Assembly (NCBI RefSeq): GCF_001995215.1
Contig: NZ_MUXN01000024.1
Coordinates: 432,752-496,751 of the forward strand
Source: Amycolatopsis azurea DSM 43854
Lineage (GTDB): Bacteria > Actinomycetota > Actinomycetes > Mycobacteriales > Pseudonocardiaceae
Direction: 5' to 3'
Length of the DNA stretch: 64,000 nucleotides
Position numbers and translations under genes: made by a program. The notes below the pieces were generated by a model. That model saw nothing but the letters and a program-made list of their open reading frames with translations. It searched no databases and was not told where the DNA came from. Within the stretch, counting starts at the first letter, position 1, and each line of letters starts with the position of its first letter. Below are positions 49,554 through 58,225 of this stretch, in pieces.

Positions 49554-51032
49554 GTGTTAAAGCAGCTCAAGCGCCCTTTCCGCAAGGTCGGGCGGACCGA
49601 CAGACGGTTGATGGCACGAAGCGCGGCGCTGCCGAGGACCAGGGCCGACGACGTGATCACGTCGCTCTCCAAAAGTGCCGACAAATCCAAGCTCTGGTGG
49701 TGTGTCGCGGTCGCGCTCGCGGCGAAGAAGGGCCCGACACGCCGAGGCGCGCTCCGCGGCGTGGCCGCCATCGCCGGGGCGAGTGCCGCGGCGAACCTGA
49801 TCGGCAAGCCGCTGTTCCCCCGCCGCCGTCCCGCGGCCGAGGAGGTCCCGCTGCACCGGCGTCTCGTCCGGCGTCCGACCTCGTCGTCGTTCCCGTCCGG
49901 ACACTCGGCGTCGGCGGCCGCCTTCGTGACGGCCGTCGCGATGGAGTCGCCCAAGGCGGGCGCGGCCCTCGTGCCGCTGGCCGCCGCCGTCGCCTACTCC
50001 CGGGTCCACACCGGCGTCCACTGGCCCAGTGACGTCGGCGTCGGGATCGGCATCGGCGTCGGCGCGGGCCTGCTGACGCGGCACTGGTGGCCGCTGAACC
50101 CCGACGTCCCCGGACGCACCGCGCACACCGCCGACGCACCCGAGATGCGCGACGGCGAGGACATGCTCGTCCTGGTCAACCCGCATTCGGGGATCGACGG
50201 CCAGGATCCGACCGAGGAAGCCCGCTTCGCCTGGCCCAAGGCCACCATCCTGTACCCGGACGCGAAGCGGGACCTGCGCGAACAGCTCTGCGACGAGATC
50301 GCCGCCCGCGACAACACGGTGCGCGCGCTCGGCGTGGCCGGTGGGGACGGGACGGTCGCCGCGGTGGCCGCCGTCGCGGCCGACCACGACCTGCCGCTCG
50401 CGCTCATCCCGGCCGGCACCCTCAACCACTTCGCCCGCGACGTCGGCATGCGCTCGATGCCCGACGCGGACGCCGCCACCGAAGCGGGCAACGCCGTCGG
50501 TGTCGACCTCGGCGAGGTCGAGATCAACGACGACGATGACCACCGCTACTTCGTCAACACCGCCAGCCTCGGCGGCTACCCGGAAATGGTGCGGATAAGG
50601 GAGAAGCTGCAGAAGCGGCATCCGAAGTGGCCGTCCGCGGCGATCGCGCTCGCCCGCACCCTCCGGCGCGCCAAACCGCTGGAAGTGACCCTCAACGGCA
50701 AGAACACCAGTATCTGGCTGCTGTTCGTCGGCAACGGCACCTACTCGCCCAAGGGATTCGCGCCCTCGCACCGCCCGGCGCTCGACACCGGCCTCCTCGA
50801 CGTCCGCTACCTGCGGGCCGACCTGCCCTACTCGCGGGCGCGGTTCATCCTCGCGACGATCACGAACAGCCTCAACGCCAGCCACGTCTACCAGGAACTC
50901 GACGTCCCGGAACTCCATGTCCGGCTGCTCAACGGCAACCGGCGCGTCGCCACCGACGGCGAGGTCGGACCGCTCGGCAACGACTTCCTGTTCCGGTCGC
51001 GGTCCAGCGCGCTGACCATCTACCGGCTCTAG
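49554..51032 (+). CDS. PAP2 phosphatase-DagK fusion protein
   Basis: The 492-residue protein joins an N-terminal PAP2/phosphatidic acid phosphatase domain (about 60-190) with motif II FPSGHSASAA and motif III SRVHTGVHWPSDV, to a C-terminal diacylglycerol kinase-like domain (about 210-490) with VAGGDGTVAAVA and IPAGTLNHFARDVGM. Opposing activities on lipid phosphates in one chain suggest a recycling or lipid-remodelling role. GTG 49554 has GGGGAACCC in front. Such fusions are known in actinobacteria. Confidence 0.92.
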   Translation: MLKQLKRPFRKVGRTDRRLMARSAALPRTRADDVITSLSKSADKSKLWWCVAVALAAKKGPTRRGALRGVAAIAGASAAANLIGKPLFPRRRPAAEEVPLHRRLVRRPTSSSFPSGHSASAAAFVTAVAMESPKAGAALVPLAAAVAYSRVHTGVHWPSDVGVGIGIGVGAGLLTRHWWPLNPDVPGRTAHTADAPEMRDGEDMLVLVNPHSGIDGQDPTEEARFAWPKATILYPDAKRDLREQLCDEIAARDNTVRALGVAGGDGTVAAVAAVAADHDLPLALIPAGTLNHFARDVGMRSMPDADAATEAGNAVGVDLGEVEINDDDDHRYFVNTASLGGYPEMVRIREKLQKRHPKWPSAAIALARTLRRAKPLEVTLNGKNTSIWLLFVGNGTYSPKGFAPSHRPALDTGLLDVRYLRADLPYSRARFILATITNSLNASHVYQELDVPELHVRLLNGNRRVATDGEVGPLGNDFLFRSRSSALTIYRL

Positions 51033-52003
51033 GTTCCCAGCAGGGCGCTGCCCAGTGGTGTCAGCGAGTGCAGCACGGCGTTGCGGTCGCGTTCGGTGGT
51101 GATCAGCCCGGCGCGCCGCAACACGGTCGTGTGTTTGCTGGCCGCCGACGGCGTCACGCCCAGTCTGGCGGCGACTTCCGACGTGCTGCACCCGGCCGCG
51201 AGGACCGCGAGCGTCGCCGCCCGGGTCGGCCCGAGCAGGTCGGCCAGGGCGGCGTCCGGGGTTCTTCGGAGGTCGGAGCCGTCCCCGGTCGCCGGTGTGG
51301 CCTGCCGTGCCGCCGGATACAGCAGCCGGACCGGCGCCTCTCCTTCCGCCGGGACGATCACCGGGCACACCGCGAAGTACGTCGGCGAGAGCGTCAGCCC
51401 CGCGCCACCCGCGCCACAGGAACCGATGATCCCGTCGCCGATCTCCAGCACCGGGCACACCCAGCGCACCAGTGGCCGCAGGCTCGTCATCACCGCGTCG
51501 ACGCCGTCGTGCAGCAACAGCCGCGCCCGCATCCCTCGGTCCGCGTCGACCTGGGCCCGTGCCGGTTCCCATACTGGAGCCAGAGACAGTTCGAAGTAGT
51601 CCTGCAGCGCCTGGACGAGCTTCGGGAGCCCGGCGGTGTCCCCGTCCGGCAGGCTCGCCGCCCAGGCGGGCAGCTCACGGTTGACCGGGAAGTCCTGCAA
51701 CGCCGTCTTCAGGCACACCGGGTCGGTCCGGGCGATCTCGTCGAGCCCCGCCGCCAAACCGCCTTCTTCGGTGTGCGGCACGAGAAACGCCGGGATCGGC
51801 GCGTACGGCCGGCACAGCCACAGCAGTACCGAGGCCGACTCCGCCAGCCCGAGCCGGACCCGGTGACGCCACCGGTTGAACAACGCCGTGCCGGCGTCAC
51901 TCCGCTGAAGGATCTGCAAGCTAGAAACCAGCTCGGTCAAGGGATCGGCTTCGGGCGCGAGTCGGACGCGCGTCAGGTCCTGCAACGTCAGCTCGATGCG
52001 CAC
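51029..52003 (-). CDS. ArsR-type HTH protein with long N-terminal domain
   Basis: This 324-residue protein has a winged helix at the C-terminus (about 265-324, RAATLAVLAAGCSTSEVAARLGVTPSAASKHTTVLRRAGLITTERD). The N-terminal 250 residues begin MRIELTLQDLTRVRLAPEADPLTELVSSLQIL and are typical of the DUF5937/ArsR-like group in actinomycetes. Function is unknown. It overlaps the opposing PAP2-DagK gene by 4 bases. Confidence 0.85.
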   Translation of the reverse strand: MRIELTLQDLTRVRLAPEADPLTELVSSLQILQRSDAGTALFNRWRHRVRLGLAESASVLLWLCRPYAPIPAFLVPHTEEGGLAAGLDEIARTDPVCLKTALQDFPVNRELPAWAASLPDGDTAGLPKLVQALQDYFELSLAPVWEPARAQVDADRGMRARLLLHDGVDAVMTSLRPLVRWVCPVLEIGDGIIGSCGAGGAGLTLSPTYFAVCPVIVPAEGEAPVRLLYPAARQATPATGDGSDLRRTPDAALADLLGPTRAATLAVLAAGCSTSEVAARLGVTPSAASKHTTVLRRAGLITTERDRNAVLHSLTPLGSALLGT

Positions 52004-52122
52004 GGATGTCCTCGCCTTGATCGAAGTCGTAGCCGTGTGATCGCGAGCCGCGACATTCCGTTACGTCCTGATGACGGTATTCGACCGAATCCCACTGTCG
52101 TGTCCACTGTGTACAGCGGCCG

Positions 52123-52179
52123 ACACCGTGAAGGCCCCCTTCCTTGCGTCTGACGCAGGGAAGGGGGCCTTCACGGTGT
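52123..52179. terminator. 57-bp palindrome at the end of prcA
   Basis: ACACCGTGAAGGCCCCCTTC and on pair with the complement with one G-T mismatch over 28-base arms around one base. It lies 8 bases beyond the prcA stop and is likely its terminator. The outer GTGAAGG...CCTTCAC is shared with family A. Confidence 0.85.
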
Positions 52180-52187
52180 AGAGAGGC

Positions 52188-52949
52188 TCAGTCCTTCTTG
52201 GACTCACCTTCGGGCTTGTCGCCCTTGGCGTCGTCCTTCTCCGGCTCCTCCGGCTCCGCGGGCAGCAGCGCGTCCAGCGCCGCACCGGCGACCCGGCGGA
52301 ACTTGCGGCCACGCCGCTCCCGCTCCAGGACGGCGACTTCCAGCTTCACCGGGTCCGAGTCACCGTTGGCGGGTGCCGGGGTGTTGTCGCGCAACGCCTT
52401 CACCGCGACACCGAGCGCGACCTCCAGCTCCATGTCCGGCTCGAAGCTCTCCTTCAGCTTCGTGGTGAGCGTGTCGGCCTGACCGCCCATCACGACGAAC
52501 TTCGGCTCGTCGAAGATCGAGCCGTCGTAGGTCAACCGGTACAGCTGGTCCTCGGCGGCCGTCGCGCCGACCTCCGCGACGCAGACCTCGACCTCGAACG
52601 GCTTCAGCTGCTCGGTGAAGATGCTGCCCAGCGTCGCGGCGTACGCGTTCGCCAGCGCACGCGCGCTGACGTCCCGCCGGTCGTACTGGTAGCCCTTCAG
52701 GTCCGCGTGCCGGATCCCGGCGACGCGGAGGTTTTCGAACTCGCTGTACCGGCCCACGGCCGCGAAACCGATCCGGTCGTAGATCTCAGAGACCTTGTGC
52801 AACGTCGCCGAAGGGTTCTCGGCCACGAACAGCACGCCACCGCGGTACTTGAGCACGACCACGCTCCGGCCACGCGCGATGCCCTTGCGCGCGATCTCGG
52901 AACGCTCCCGCATCAACTGCTCGGGAGAGGCGTACAACGGCATCGTCAC
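52188..52949 (-). CDS. prcA: 20S proteasome alpha subunit PrcA
   Basis: The 253-residue protein matches PrcA: YASPEQLMRERSEIARKGIARGRSVVVLKYRGGVLFVAENPS, then NLRVAGIRHADLKGYQYDRRDVSARALANAYA and an acidic C-terminus. Alpha subunits form the gate rings and have no active-site Thr. The GTG at 52949 is used because GGAG lies 7 bases upstream; ATG 52943 is two codons later. It follows prcB in one operon. Confidence 0.97.
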   Translation of the reverse strand: MTMPLYASPEQLMRERSEIARKGIARGRSVVVLKYRGGVLFVAENPSATLHKVSEIYDRIGFAAVGRYSEFENLRVAGIRHADLKGYQYDRRDVSARALANAYAATLGSIFTEQLKPFEVEVCVAEVGATAAEDQLYRLTYDGSIFDEPKFVVMGGQADTLTTKLKESFEPDMELEVALGVAVKALRDNTPAPANGDSDPVKLEVAVLERERRGRKFRRVAGAALDALLPAEPEEPEKDDAKGDKPEGESKKD

Positions 52950-53001
52950 TGTGGTGCTCCGCTCTTTCTGGCTCTCATCGGAAAGGGACAGGGAGGACTG
53001 A

Positions 53002-53838
53002 CTAGCGCCCGCGCTCGGCTCGTGCGGCGACGACCGCCTCGGCCACCGCGGTAGTCTGCTCGAGCGGCAACGCCACCGCACCCTGCTCCGCGGTGACCGT
53101 CACGATCGTCGGGAAGATCCGGCGCACCAGATCCGGTCCGCCGGTCGCGGTGTCATCGTCCGCCGCGTCGTACAACGCCTCCACCGCCGTCCGGATCGCG
53201 GCTTCGGCGTCCGCGTCCGGGTCGTACAGCTTCTTCAGCGAACCCTTCGCGAACAGCGAACCCGAGCCGATGGCGTGGTAACCGGCGCTCTCCTCGTAGC
53301 GCCCGCCCGTCGCGTCGTACGAGACGATCCGGCCCGCGTGCTTCGCGTCCTCCGCGTCGAGGTCGTATCCGACGAACAGCGGCAGCACGGCCAGCCCCGC
53401 CATCGCCATCTCGAGGTTGGACTTCACCAGTCCCGCGAGCTTGTTCGTCTTGCCGTCGAGCGAGAGCGAAACACCCTCGATCTTCTCGTAGTGCGCCAGT
53501 TCGACCGCGTACAGCCGCACCATCTCGATCGCCAGCCCGGCCGAGCCCGCGATGCCCACCGCCGAGTACTCGTCGGCGACGTGGACCTTCTCCATGTCCC
53601 GCGAAGCGATCAGATTGCCCGACGTCGCCCGCCGGTCACCGGCGATCAGCACCCCGCCCGCGAACTTGACCGCGACGATCGTCGTCCCGTGCGGAACGTC
53701 CAGTCCGCCCGACCCGGCCGCGACACGCCGCTCCGGGAGCAGCTCGGGCGCCTGCGCCCGAAGGAAGTCCGAGAACGACGAGGTCGCCGACGAGAAGTAC
53801 GCGGCGGGCAGCGCCGACTTACCCGAGGTGTGTTCCAT
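53002..53838 (-). CDS. prcB: 20S proteasome beta subunit PrcB
   Basis: The 278-residue protein has a 51-residue propeptide ending DVPHG, then the catalytic Thr at position 52 (TTIVAVKFAGGVLIAGDRRATSG). After autocleavage Thr52 is the N-terminal nucleophile; D and K residues of the active site are in GDRRA and MEKVHVAD. It is downstream of pup and upstream of prcA. Confidence 0.97.
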   Translation of the reverse strand: MEHTSGKSALPAAYFSSATSSFSDFLRAQAPELLPERRVAAGSGGLDVPHGTTIVAVKFAGGVLIAGDRRATSGNLIASRDMEKVHVADEYSAVGIAGSAGLAIEMVRLYAVELAHYEKIEGVSLSLDGKTNKLAGLVKSNLEMAMAGLAVLPLFVGYDLDAEDAKHAGRIVSYDATGGRYEESAGYHAIGSGSLFAKGSLKKLYDPDADAEAAIRTAVEALYDAADDDTATGGPDLVRRIFPTIVTVTAEQGAVALPLEQTTAVAEAVVAARAERGR

Positions 53839-53910
53839 ACGTGCTCAAAGTTCCAATCTGTGTGATCCGCCGGCTCCGCACAGGCGGCCGCGAGGGCCGC
53901 CGCGAGACGG

Positions 53911-54105
53911 TTACTCGCCGCCCTTTTGCACGTACGCGCGCACGAAGTCCTCGGCGTTCTCCTCGAGTACGTCGTCGATCTCGTCGAGGATCGTGTCGAC
54001 GTCCTCACCGAGCTTCTCGCGCCGTTCCTGGCCCGCCGGACCGCCGCCCTCGAACTCTTCGTCCGAGTCGCCTCCGCCGTGCTTTTCGATCTTTTCCTGA
54101 GCCAT
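53911..54105 (-). CDS. pup: Prokaryotic ubiquitin-like protein Pup
   Basis: This 64-residue, disordered, acidic protein matches Pup: MAQEKIEKHGGGDSDEEFEG at the start and DEIDDVLEENAEDFVRAYVQ near the end. It ends KGGE. A C-terminal Glu means PafA can use it directly, unlike the mycobacterial GGQ form that Dop must first deamidate. It is downstream of dop. Confidence 0.97.
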   Translation of the reverse strand: MAQEKIEKHGGGDSDEEFEGGGPAGQERREKLGEDVDTILDEIDDVLEENAEDFVRAYVQKGGE

Positions 54106-54202
54106 CTCGCCTCCCGGTGTGGCCGATGTTTCCTAGCCTACCCAGCGGTCCCGACATTCCGTGGGATCCGTGATCGCTTAACCCCGATGAAAGGAAATCC
54201 CG

Positions 54203-55705
54203 CTAGTCCGAACCGGTGAGCGCCTCCACCAGCTCCTCGGCGGTCGCGGAGTCGTCCAGCAACTTCCCCACGTGGGCCTTCGTGCCCCGCAACGGCTCCA
54301 ACGTCGGGATCCGCACCAGCGATTCCCTGCCGACGTCGAAGATGACCGAATCCCAGGACGCCGCGGCGATGGAGCTGGCGTACTTCTCCAGCGTGCGGCC
54401 CCGGAAGTAGGCCCTGGTGTCGGAAGGCGGGGTCGTGATCGCCTCCAGCACCTCCTCCTCGGACACCAGGCGCTTCATCGAGCCCCTGGTGACGAGCCTG
54501 TTGTACAGGCCCTTGTCCAGCCGGACATCCGAGTACTGCAGGTCGACCAGCCGCAACCGCGGCGCGCCCCAGGCCAGCTGGTCCCGAGCGCGGTAGCCCT
54601 CGAGCAACCGCAGCTTCGCCGGCCAGTCCAGCCTGTCCGCGCATTCCTGGGGGTCCCGCGCCAGCGCGTCCAGGATCTCGCCCCAGACCCGCAGGACCTC
54701 CTTGGAGGCCTCGTCCGCGCCGGTGCGCTCCAGGTTCGCCGACGCGATCTCGTGGTAGGCGAACTGGAGGTCCAGCCCGGTGTACTTCCGCCCGTTGGCC
54801 AGCGACACCTTCGCCTTCAGCGTGGGGTCGTGGCTGATCTGGTGCACCGCGCGCACCGGCTCGTCGAGTTTCAGGTCGTCGAACCGGATGCCCGCCTCGA
54901 TCAGGTCCAGCACCAGCGCCGTCGTCCCGACCTTGAGGTACGTCGAGTACTCGGCGAGGTTGGCGTCGCCGATGATGACGTGCAGGCGCCGGTACTTGTC
55001 CGCGTCGGCGTGCGGTTCGTCGCGCGTGTTGATGATGCCGCGTTTGAGCGTCGTCTCCAGGCCGACCTCGACCTCGATGTAGTCGGAGCGCTGCGAGAGC
55101 TGGAAGCCCGCTTCCTCGCTCTGCTGACCGACACCGACGCGACCCGAACCGGTGACCACCTGACGGGACACGAAGAACGGCGTCAGCCCCGCGATCACCG
55201 CGGTGAACGGCGTCGAGCGCTGCATCAGGTAGTTCTCGTGCGTGCCGTAGCTCGCGCCCTTGCCGTCGACGTTGTTCTTGTACAGCTGCAACGGGGGCTG
55301 GCCGGGGACGGTGGCGGCCTTGCGCGCCGCCTCCTCCATGACCCGCTCCCCCGCCTTGTCCCAGATGACCGCGTCGCGCGCGTTCGTCACCTCGGGCGCC
55401 GAGTACTCCGGGTGAGCGTGGTCGACGTACAGCCGCGCCCCGTTGGTCAGGATCACGTTCGCCGCGCCGAGGTCCTCGACGTCCGGGTCGTGGCCGGGGC
55501 CGCTCGGGCCGGTCAGGTCGAACCCACGCGCGTCGCGCAAGGGCGATTCCACCTCGTAGTCCCACCGCGCCCGCCTCGCCCGCGGGATGTCCGCCGCGGC
55601 CGCGTAGGCCAGCACGACCTGAGTCGAGGTAAGTACCGGGTTCGCCGTCGCGTCGCCCGGCACCGCGATGCCGTACTCGACTTCGGTTCCCATGATCCGC
55701 CGCAT
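54203..55705 (-). CDS. dop: Pup deamidase/depupylase Dop
   Basis: The 500-residue protein begins MRRIMGTEVEYGIAVPGDA, the Dop signature, with the glutamine synthetase-like core (LYKNNVDGKGASYGTHENYL, RGIINTRDEPHADADKYRRL). Because Pup here ends in Glu, the deamidase activity is unnecessary and Dop would mainly remove Pup from substrates. The ATG at 55705 places the core correctly. Confidence 0.96.
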   Translation of the reverse strand: MRRIMGTEVEYGIAVPGDATANPVLTSTQVVLAYAAAADIPRARRARWDYEVESPLRDARGFDLTGPSGPGHDPDVEDLGAANVILTNGARLYVDHAHPEYSAPEVTNARDAVIWDKAGERVMEEAARKAATVPGQPPLQLYKNNVDGKGASYGTHENYLMQRSTPFTAVIAGLTPFFVSRQVVTGSGRVGVGQQSEEAGFQLSQRSDYIEVEVGLETTLKRGIINTRDEPHADADKYRRLHVIIGDANLAEYSTYLKVGTTALVLDLIEAGIRFDDLKLDEPVRAVHQISHDPTLKAKVSLANGRKYTGLDLQFAYHEIASANLERTGADEASKEVLRVWGEILDALARDPQECADRLDWPAKLRLLEGYRARDQLAWGAPRLRLVDLQYSDVRLDKGLYNRLVTRGSMKRLVSEEEVLEAITTPPSDTRAYFRGRTLEKYASSIAAASWDSVIFDVGRESLVRIPTLEPLRGTKAHVGKLLDDSATAEELVEALTGSD

Positions 55706-55739
55706 ACCCACCACCCTACGGGGTCGGAGGCGTGCGACG

Positions 55740-56279
55740 ATGCCCCCCATGTCAGGCAGTGACGAACTCGTTGCGCTCTATGACCTCGACGGAACCGTGG
55801 TGGGAGCGGCCACCCGTTCCCGGGTCCGCGCCGAGGGCCTCTGGCACGCGGCGGGCGTGGTGTTGGTCCGTTCGGGTGATGGAGAGCGCGTCTACGTGCA
55901 TCTCCGTACGGCCACCAAGGACGTCTATCCCTCCACATGGGACTGCTGGGCGGGCGGCATCGTCGCGGCGGGCGAGACTCCGGAGGAATGCGCCCGCCGG
56001 GAACTGGCTGAAGAACTGGGTGTTCACGGAGTGGAACTGCGGCCGCTCTTCACCCACATCACCGACGACGAGACGATCCGGGCCCACAACTTCGCCTTCG
56101 AAGCGCGGTGGGACGGCCCCTTCGTCCATCAGCGGTCCGAAGTGGTCGAAGGACGATGGCTGACGCTGCGCGAGTTGCGTTCGTGGCTCGACGATCCGGA
56201 GAGCCGGTTCATCCCTGATGGACGTCTGGGCGCGCTGGAGTGGTTCCGGCGGGAGGACGCCCGCCAGGACACGGTCTAG
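55740..56279 (+). CDS. NUDIX hydrolase
   Basis: This 179-residue protein has the full Nudix box (GGIVAAGETPEECARRELAEELG) with the expected GX5EX7REUXEEXGU spacing. GGAGG lies 9 bases upstream of ATG 55740. The N-terminal YDLDGTVVG...VRAEGLWHAA and the C-terminal length match MutT/IDI-like NUDIX proteins. The substrate is unknown. Confidence 0.92.
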   Translation: MPPMSGSDELVALYDLDGTVVGAATRSRVRAEGLWHAAGVVLVRSGDGERVYVHLRTATKDVYPSTWDCWAGGIVAAGETPEECARRELAEELGVHGVELRPLFTHITDDETIRAHNFAFEARWDGPFVHQRSEVVEGRWLTLRELRSWLDDPESRFIPDGRLGALEWFRREDARQDTV

Positions 56280-56881
56280 GCCGAACGGAGGCGCTGCGCG
56301 ACGATCGGCAGCAGCCGCTTCGCCGCGTCCGTCGCCCGAGCCTCGGTTCCGGCGGTCACGCTGAGGGCGGAGACGAGTTTCCCCTTGGCGAGCAACACGG
56401 TGCACGTCGTTCCTTGGCACCAGGCGCGCTGGGCTTCGACGCCGGTCTGCTTCGTCAGCGTGACCTTCTTGCCGTCGCAGTCCGCCTGGGCGACGACGTC
56501 CGCGGCGTCACGGTCGGTGTACTCGGTGACCTGATGCTCCAGTGTCGAACCGCTCGGGTACGACCACGCCGTCGAACGGCTCGTGCCGCGGGTCAAGCCG
56601 GTCAGACAGCCGGACACCTTGCTCTCACCCGGGACGACCTCTTCCTCCGCGACGTCCTCGTCGGTCAGCAACGCGGCGGAAACCGCGGCGGGGACGCGAG
56701 CCTGGGTCGACGGCGGCGGGACCGGAGCGGCCTGCGGCTTCACCGAAGGTTGCGCGGGTTCGACCGTGGGCGTCGGTGTCGGGTCGTCGTAGTAGGTGTC
56801 GAGGTCGTTGGGCCGGTCGGCGCATCCCGACAGACCGAACAGCGCGACCGTCGCCACCGCGAGCACCTGCCGATGACGCAC
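56276..56881 (-). CDS. Putative lipoprotein
   Basis: This 201-residue protein has a lipobox (ALFGLSGC), a Pro/Thr-rich linker and a domain with CLTGLTRGTSR, TEYTDRDAADVVAQADCDGKK and WCQGTTCTVLLAKGKLVSAL. Four Cys could form two disulfides. I do not recognise the family. It overlaps the opposing NUDIX gene by 4 bases at the 3' end. Confidence 0.75.
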   Translation of the reverse strand: MRHRQVLAVATVALFGLSGCADRPNDLDTYYDDPTPTPTVEPAQPSVKPQAAPVPPPSTQARVPAAVSAALLTDEDVAEEEVVPGESKVSGCLTGLTRGTSRSTAWSYPSGSTLEHQVTEYTDRDAADVVAQADCDGKKVTLTKQTGVEAQRAWCQGTTCTVLLAKGKLVSALSVTAGTEARATDAAKRLLPIVAQRLRSA

Positions 56882-56936
56882 CCTCGAGCCTCCCCGGTGT
56901 CCCGCCTGATGTTTGCCGCGAGACTAGTCCAGCCCC

Positions 56937-57884
56937 TCAGTGCCAGCCGAGGCAGGACCTGTGCCGCCAGTAGGCGACCGGTTCTTCGGCGAGCGCGGCC
57001 AGCTCCGAGAGCTCTTCGGCGGTCAGCTTCGCCTTCGCGGCAACGAGATTCTTCGCGAGCTGCGCGGTGCTCGACGGGCCGATGACCGCGACCGGCCGCC
57101 AGTCCTGCGCCAGGACGGCCGCGATCGCCACCGCGTCCGGTCCCGCCCCGTGCTCCCGCGCGATCCGCGCGAGCACCGCGGGCGGCTCGACCACCAGCCG
57201 TCCGTTCGCGACGGTTTCCTTGACCAGCACCTGTTTCCCGGCGGCACGCGCCTCCGCGAGCGCCGGGCCGACGGAGGGTTCGAGCAGATTCCACGTCGAC
57301 TGCACGGCACTGAACACCGGTGTCCCGGCCACTTCCAGCTCGAACGCCCGGCGGATCGCGTCGGCCTGCGCCGGGCCGGACGTGGAGAAACCGACCGGGA
57401 CACCGTCGGCGGCGAGTTCGGCCAGCGCCCCGATCAGCCGCTCGTCGGTGAACAGTGGACTGTCCACAGTGAGCGAGTGGACCTGGTAGAGCGAGACGGC
57501 TTTCCCCAGCAGGTCAACGGTTTCCGCCCACTGCCCGGCGAACCTCGCCGCGGTGTGCTCCTTGACCTCGTGCACGTCCGCGTCGAGCTTCCACTCGCCC
57601 ACGTAGCGGTAGCCCCATTTGCTCGACACCGTCACGTCGCGGTGGGCGCGATCGGCGAGCCAGCCGGCGAGGAACTCCTCCGACGAACCATACGAACGGG
57701 CGACATCGATCCACCGGACGCCCGCGCGGTACGCGTCGTCCAGCACGTCGTAGGTCGCCGCGCGCATGGCCTCGAACTCGCGTCCGGGCGGGAGCGCGTC
57801 GGCCCGGCCGAGGTTGATGTACGCGGGCCTGCCGAGCGCCGCGAGGCCGACGGCGATCCGGTCGCCGATCTCCGAGTCCGTCAC
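56937..57884 (-). CDS. Aldo/keto reductase-like protein
   Basis: This 315-residue protein has the AKR TIM barrel: GVRWIDVARSYGSSEEFLAGWL (Asp, Tyr), SSKWGYRYVG (Lys), LYQVHSLT (His) and VAVIGPSSTAQLAKN near the cofactor site. The GTG at 57884 overlaps the stop of the 114-residue gene (4 bases), so this is the third gene of a coupled operon. Confidence 0.9.
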   Translation of the reverse strand: MTDSEIGDRIAVGLAALGRPAYINLGRADALPPGREFEAMRAATYDVLDDAYRAGVRWIDVARSYGSSEEFLAGWLADRAHRDVTVSSKWGYRYVGEWKLDADVHEVKEHTAARFAGQWAETVDLLGKAVSLYQVHSLTVDSPLFTDERLIGALAELAADGVPVGFSTSGPAQADAIRRAFELEVAGTPVFSAVQSTWNLLEPSVGPALAEARAAGKQVLVKETVANGRLVVEPPAVLARIAREHGAGPDAVAIAAVLAQDWRPVAVIGPSSTAQLAKNLVAAKAKLTAEELSELAALAEEPVAYWRHRSCLGWH

Positions 57885-58225
57885 CGGGCTCCTTCGTTCT
57901 TGTGGCGGAGGATCGCGAGCCACTGGCTCGAGTTCTGCGCCTGCCGGTGGAGCTTTTCGAGGCGGGCCGCCGGAGCCCGAACGTAACCCTTGCCGAACAC
58001 CGGCGCGATCTGACGGAGGCTGGCGCCCTCCTCCCTGGCGGCGAGCAGTGCCCAGTCGGACGCGTCGGCGCAGGCCGCGGAGGCGCGCCTCAACTCGCCC
58101 AGCAGCTCGATGAGCTCGGGCGCGCTCAGCTCTCCCGCTTGGACGGCGGCCGCCGTCGTTTCCAGCCACGCCAGGACATCGGCTTCGGTGATCGGCGCGC
58201 GCGGGCGCCCGGAGGATTCGCTCAC
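57881..58225 (-). CDS. 114-residue protein with an HTH-like end
   Basis: The protein is helical, with TEADVLAWLETTAAAVQAGELSAPELIELLGELRRASAACADASD followed by EEGASLRQIAPVFGKGYVRAPAARLEKLH, which could be a helix-turn-helix. It overlaps both neighbours by 4 bases. I do not recognise the family. Confidence 0.6.
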   Translation of the reverse strand: MSESSGRPRAPITEADVLAWLETTAAAVQAGELSAPELIELLGELRRASAACADASDWALLAAREEGASLRQIAPVFGKGYVRAPAARLEKLHRQAQNSSQWLAILRHKNEGAR

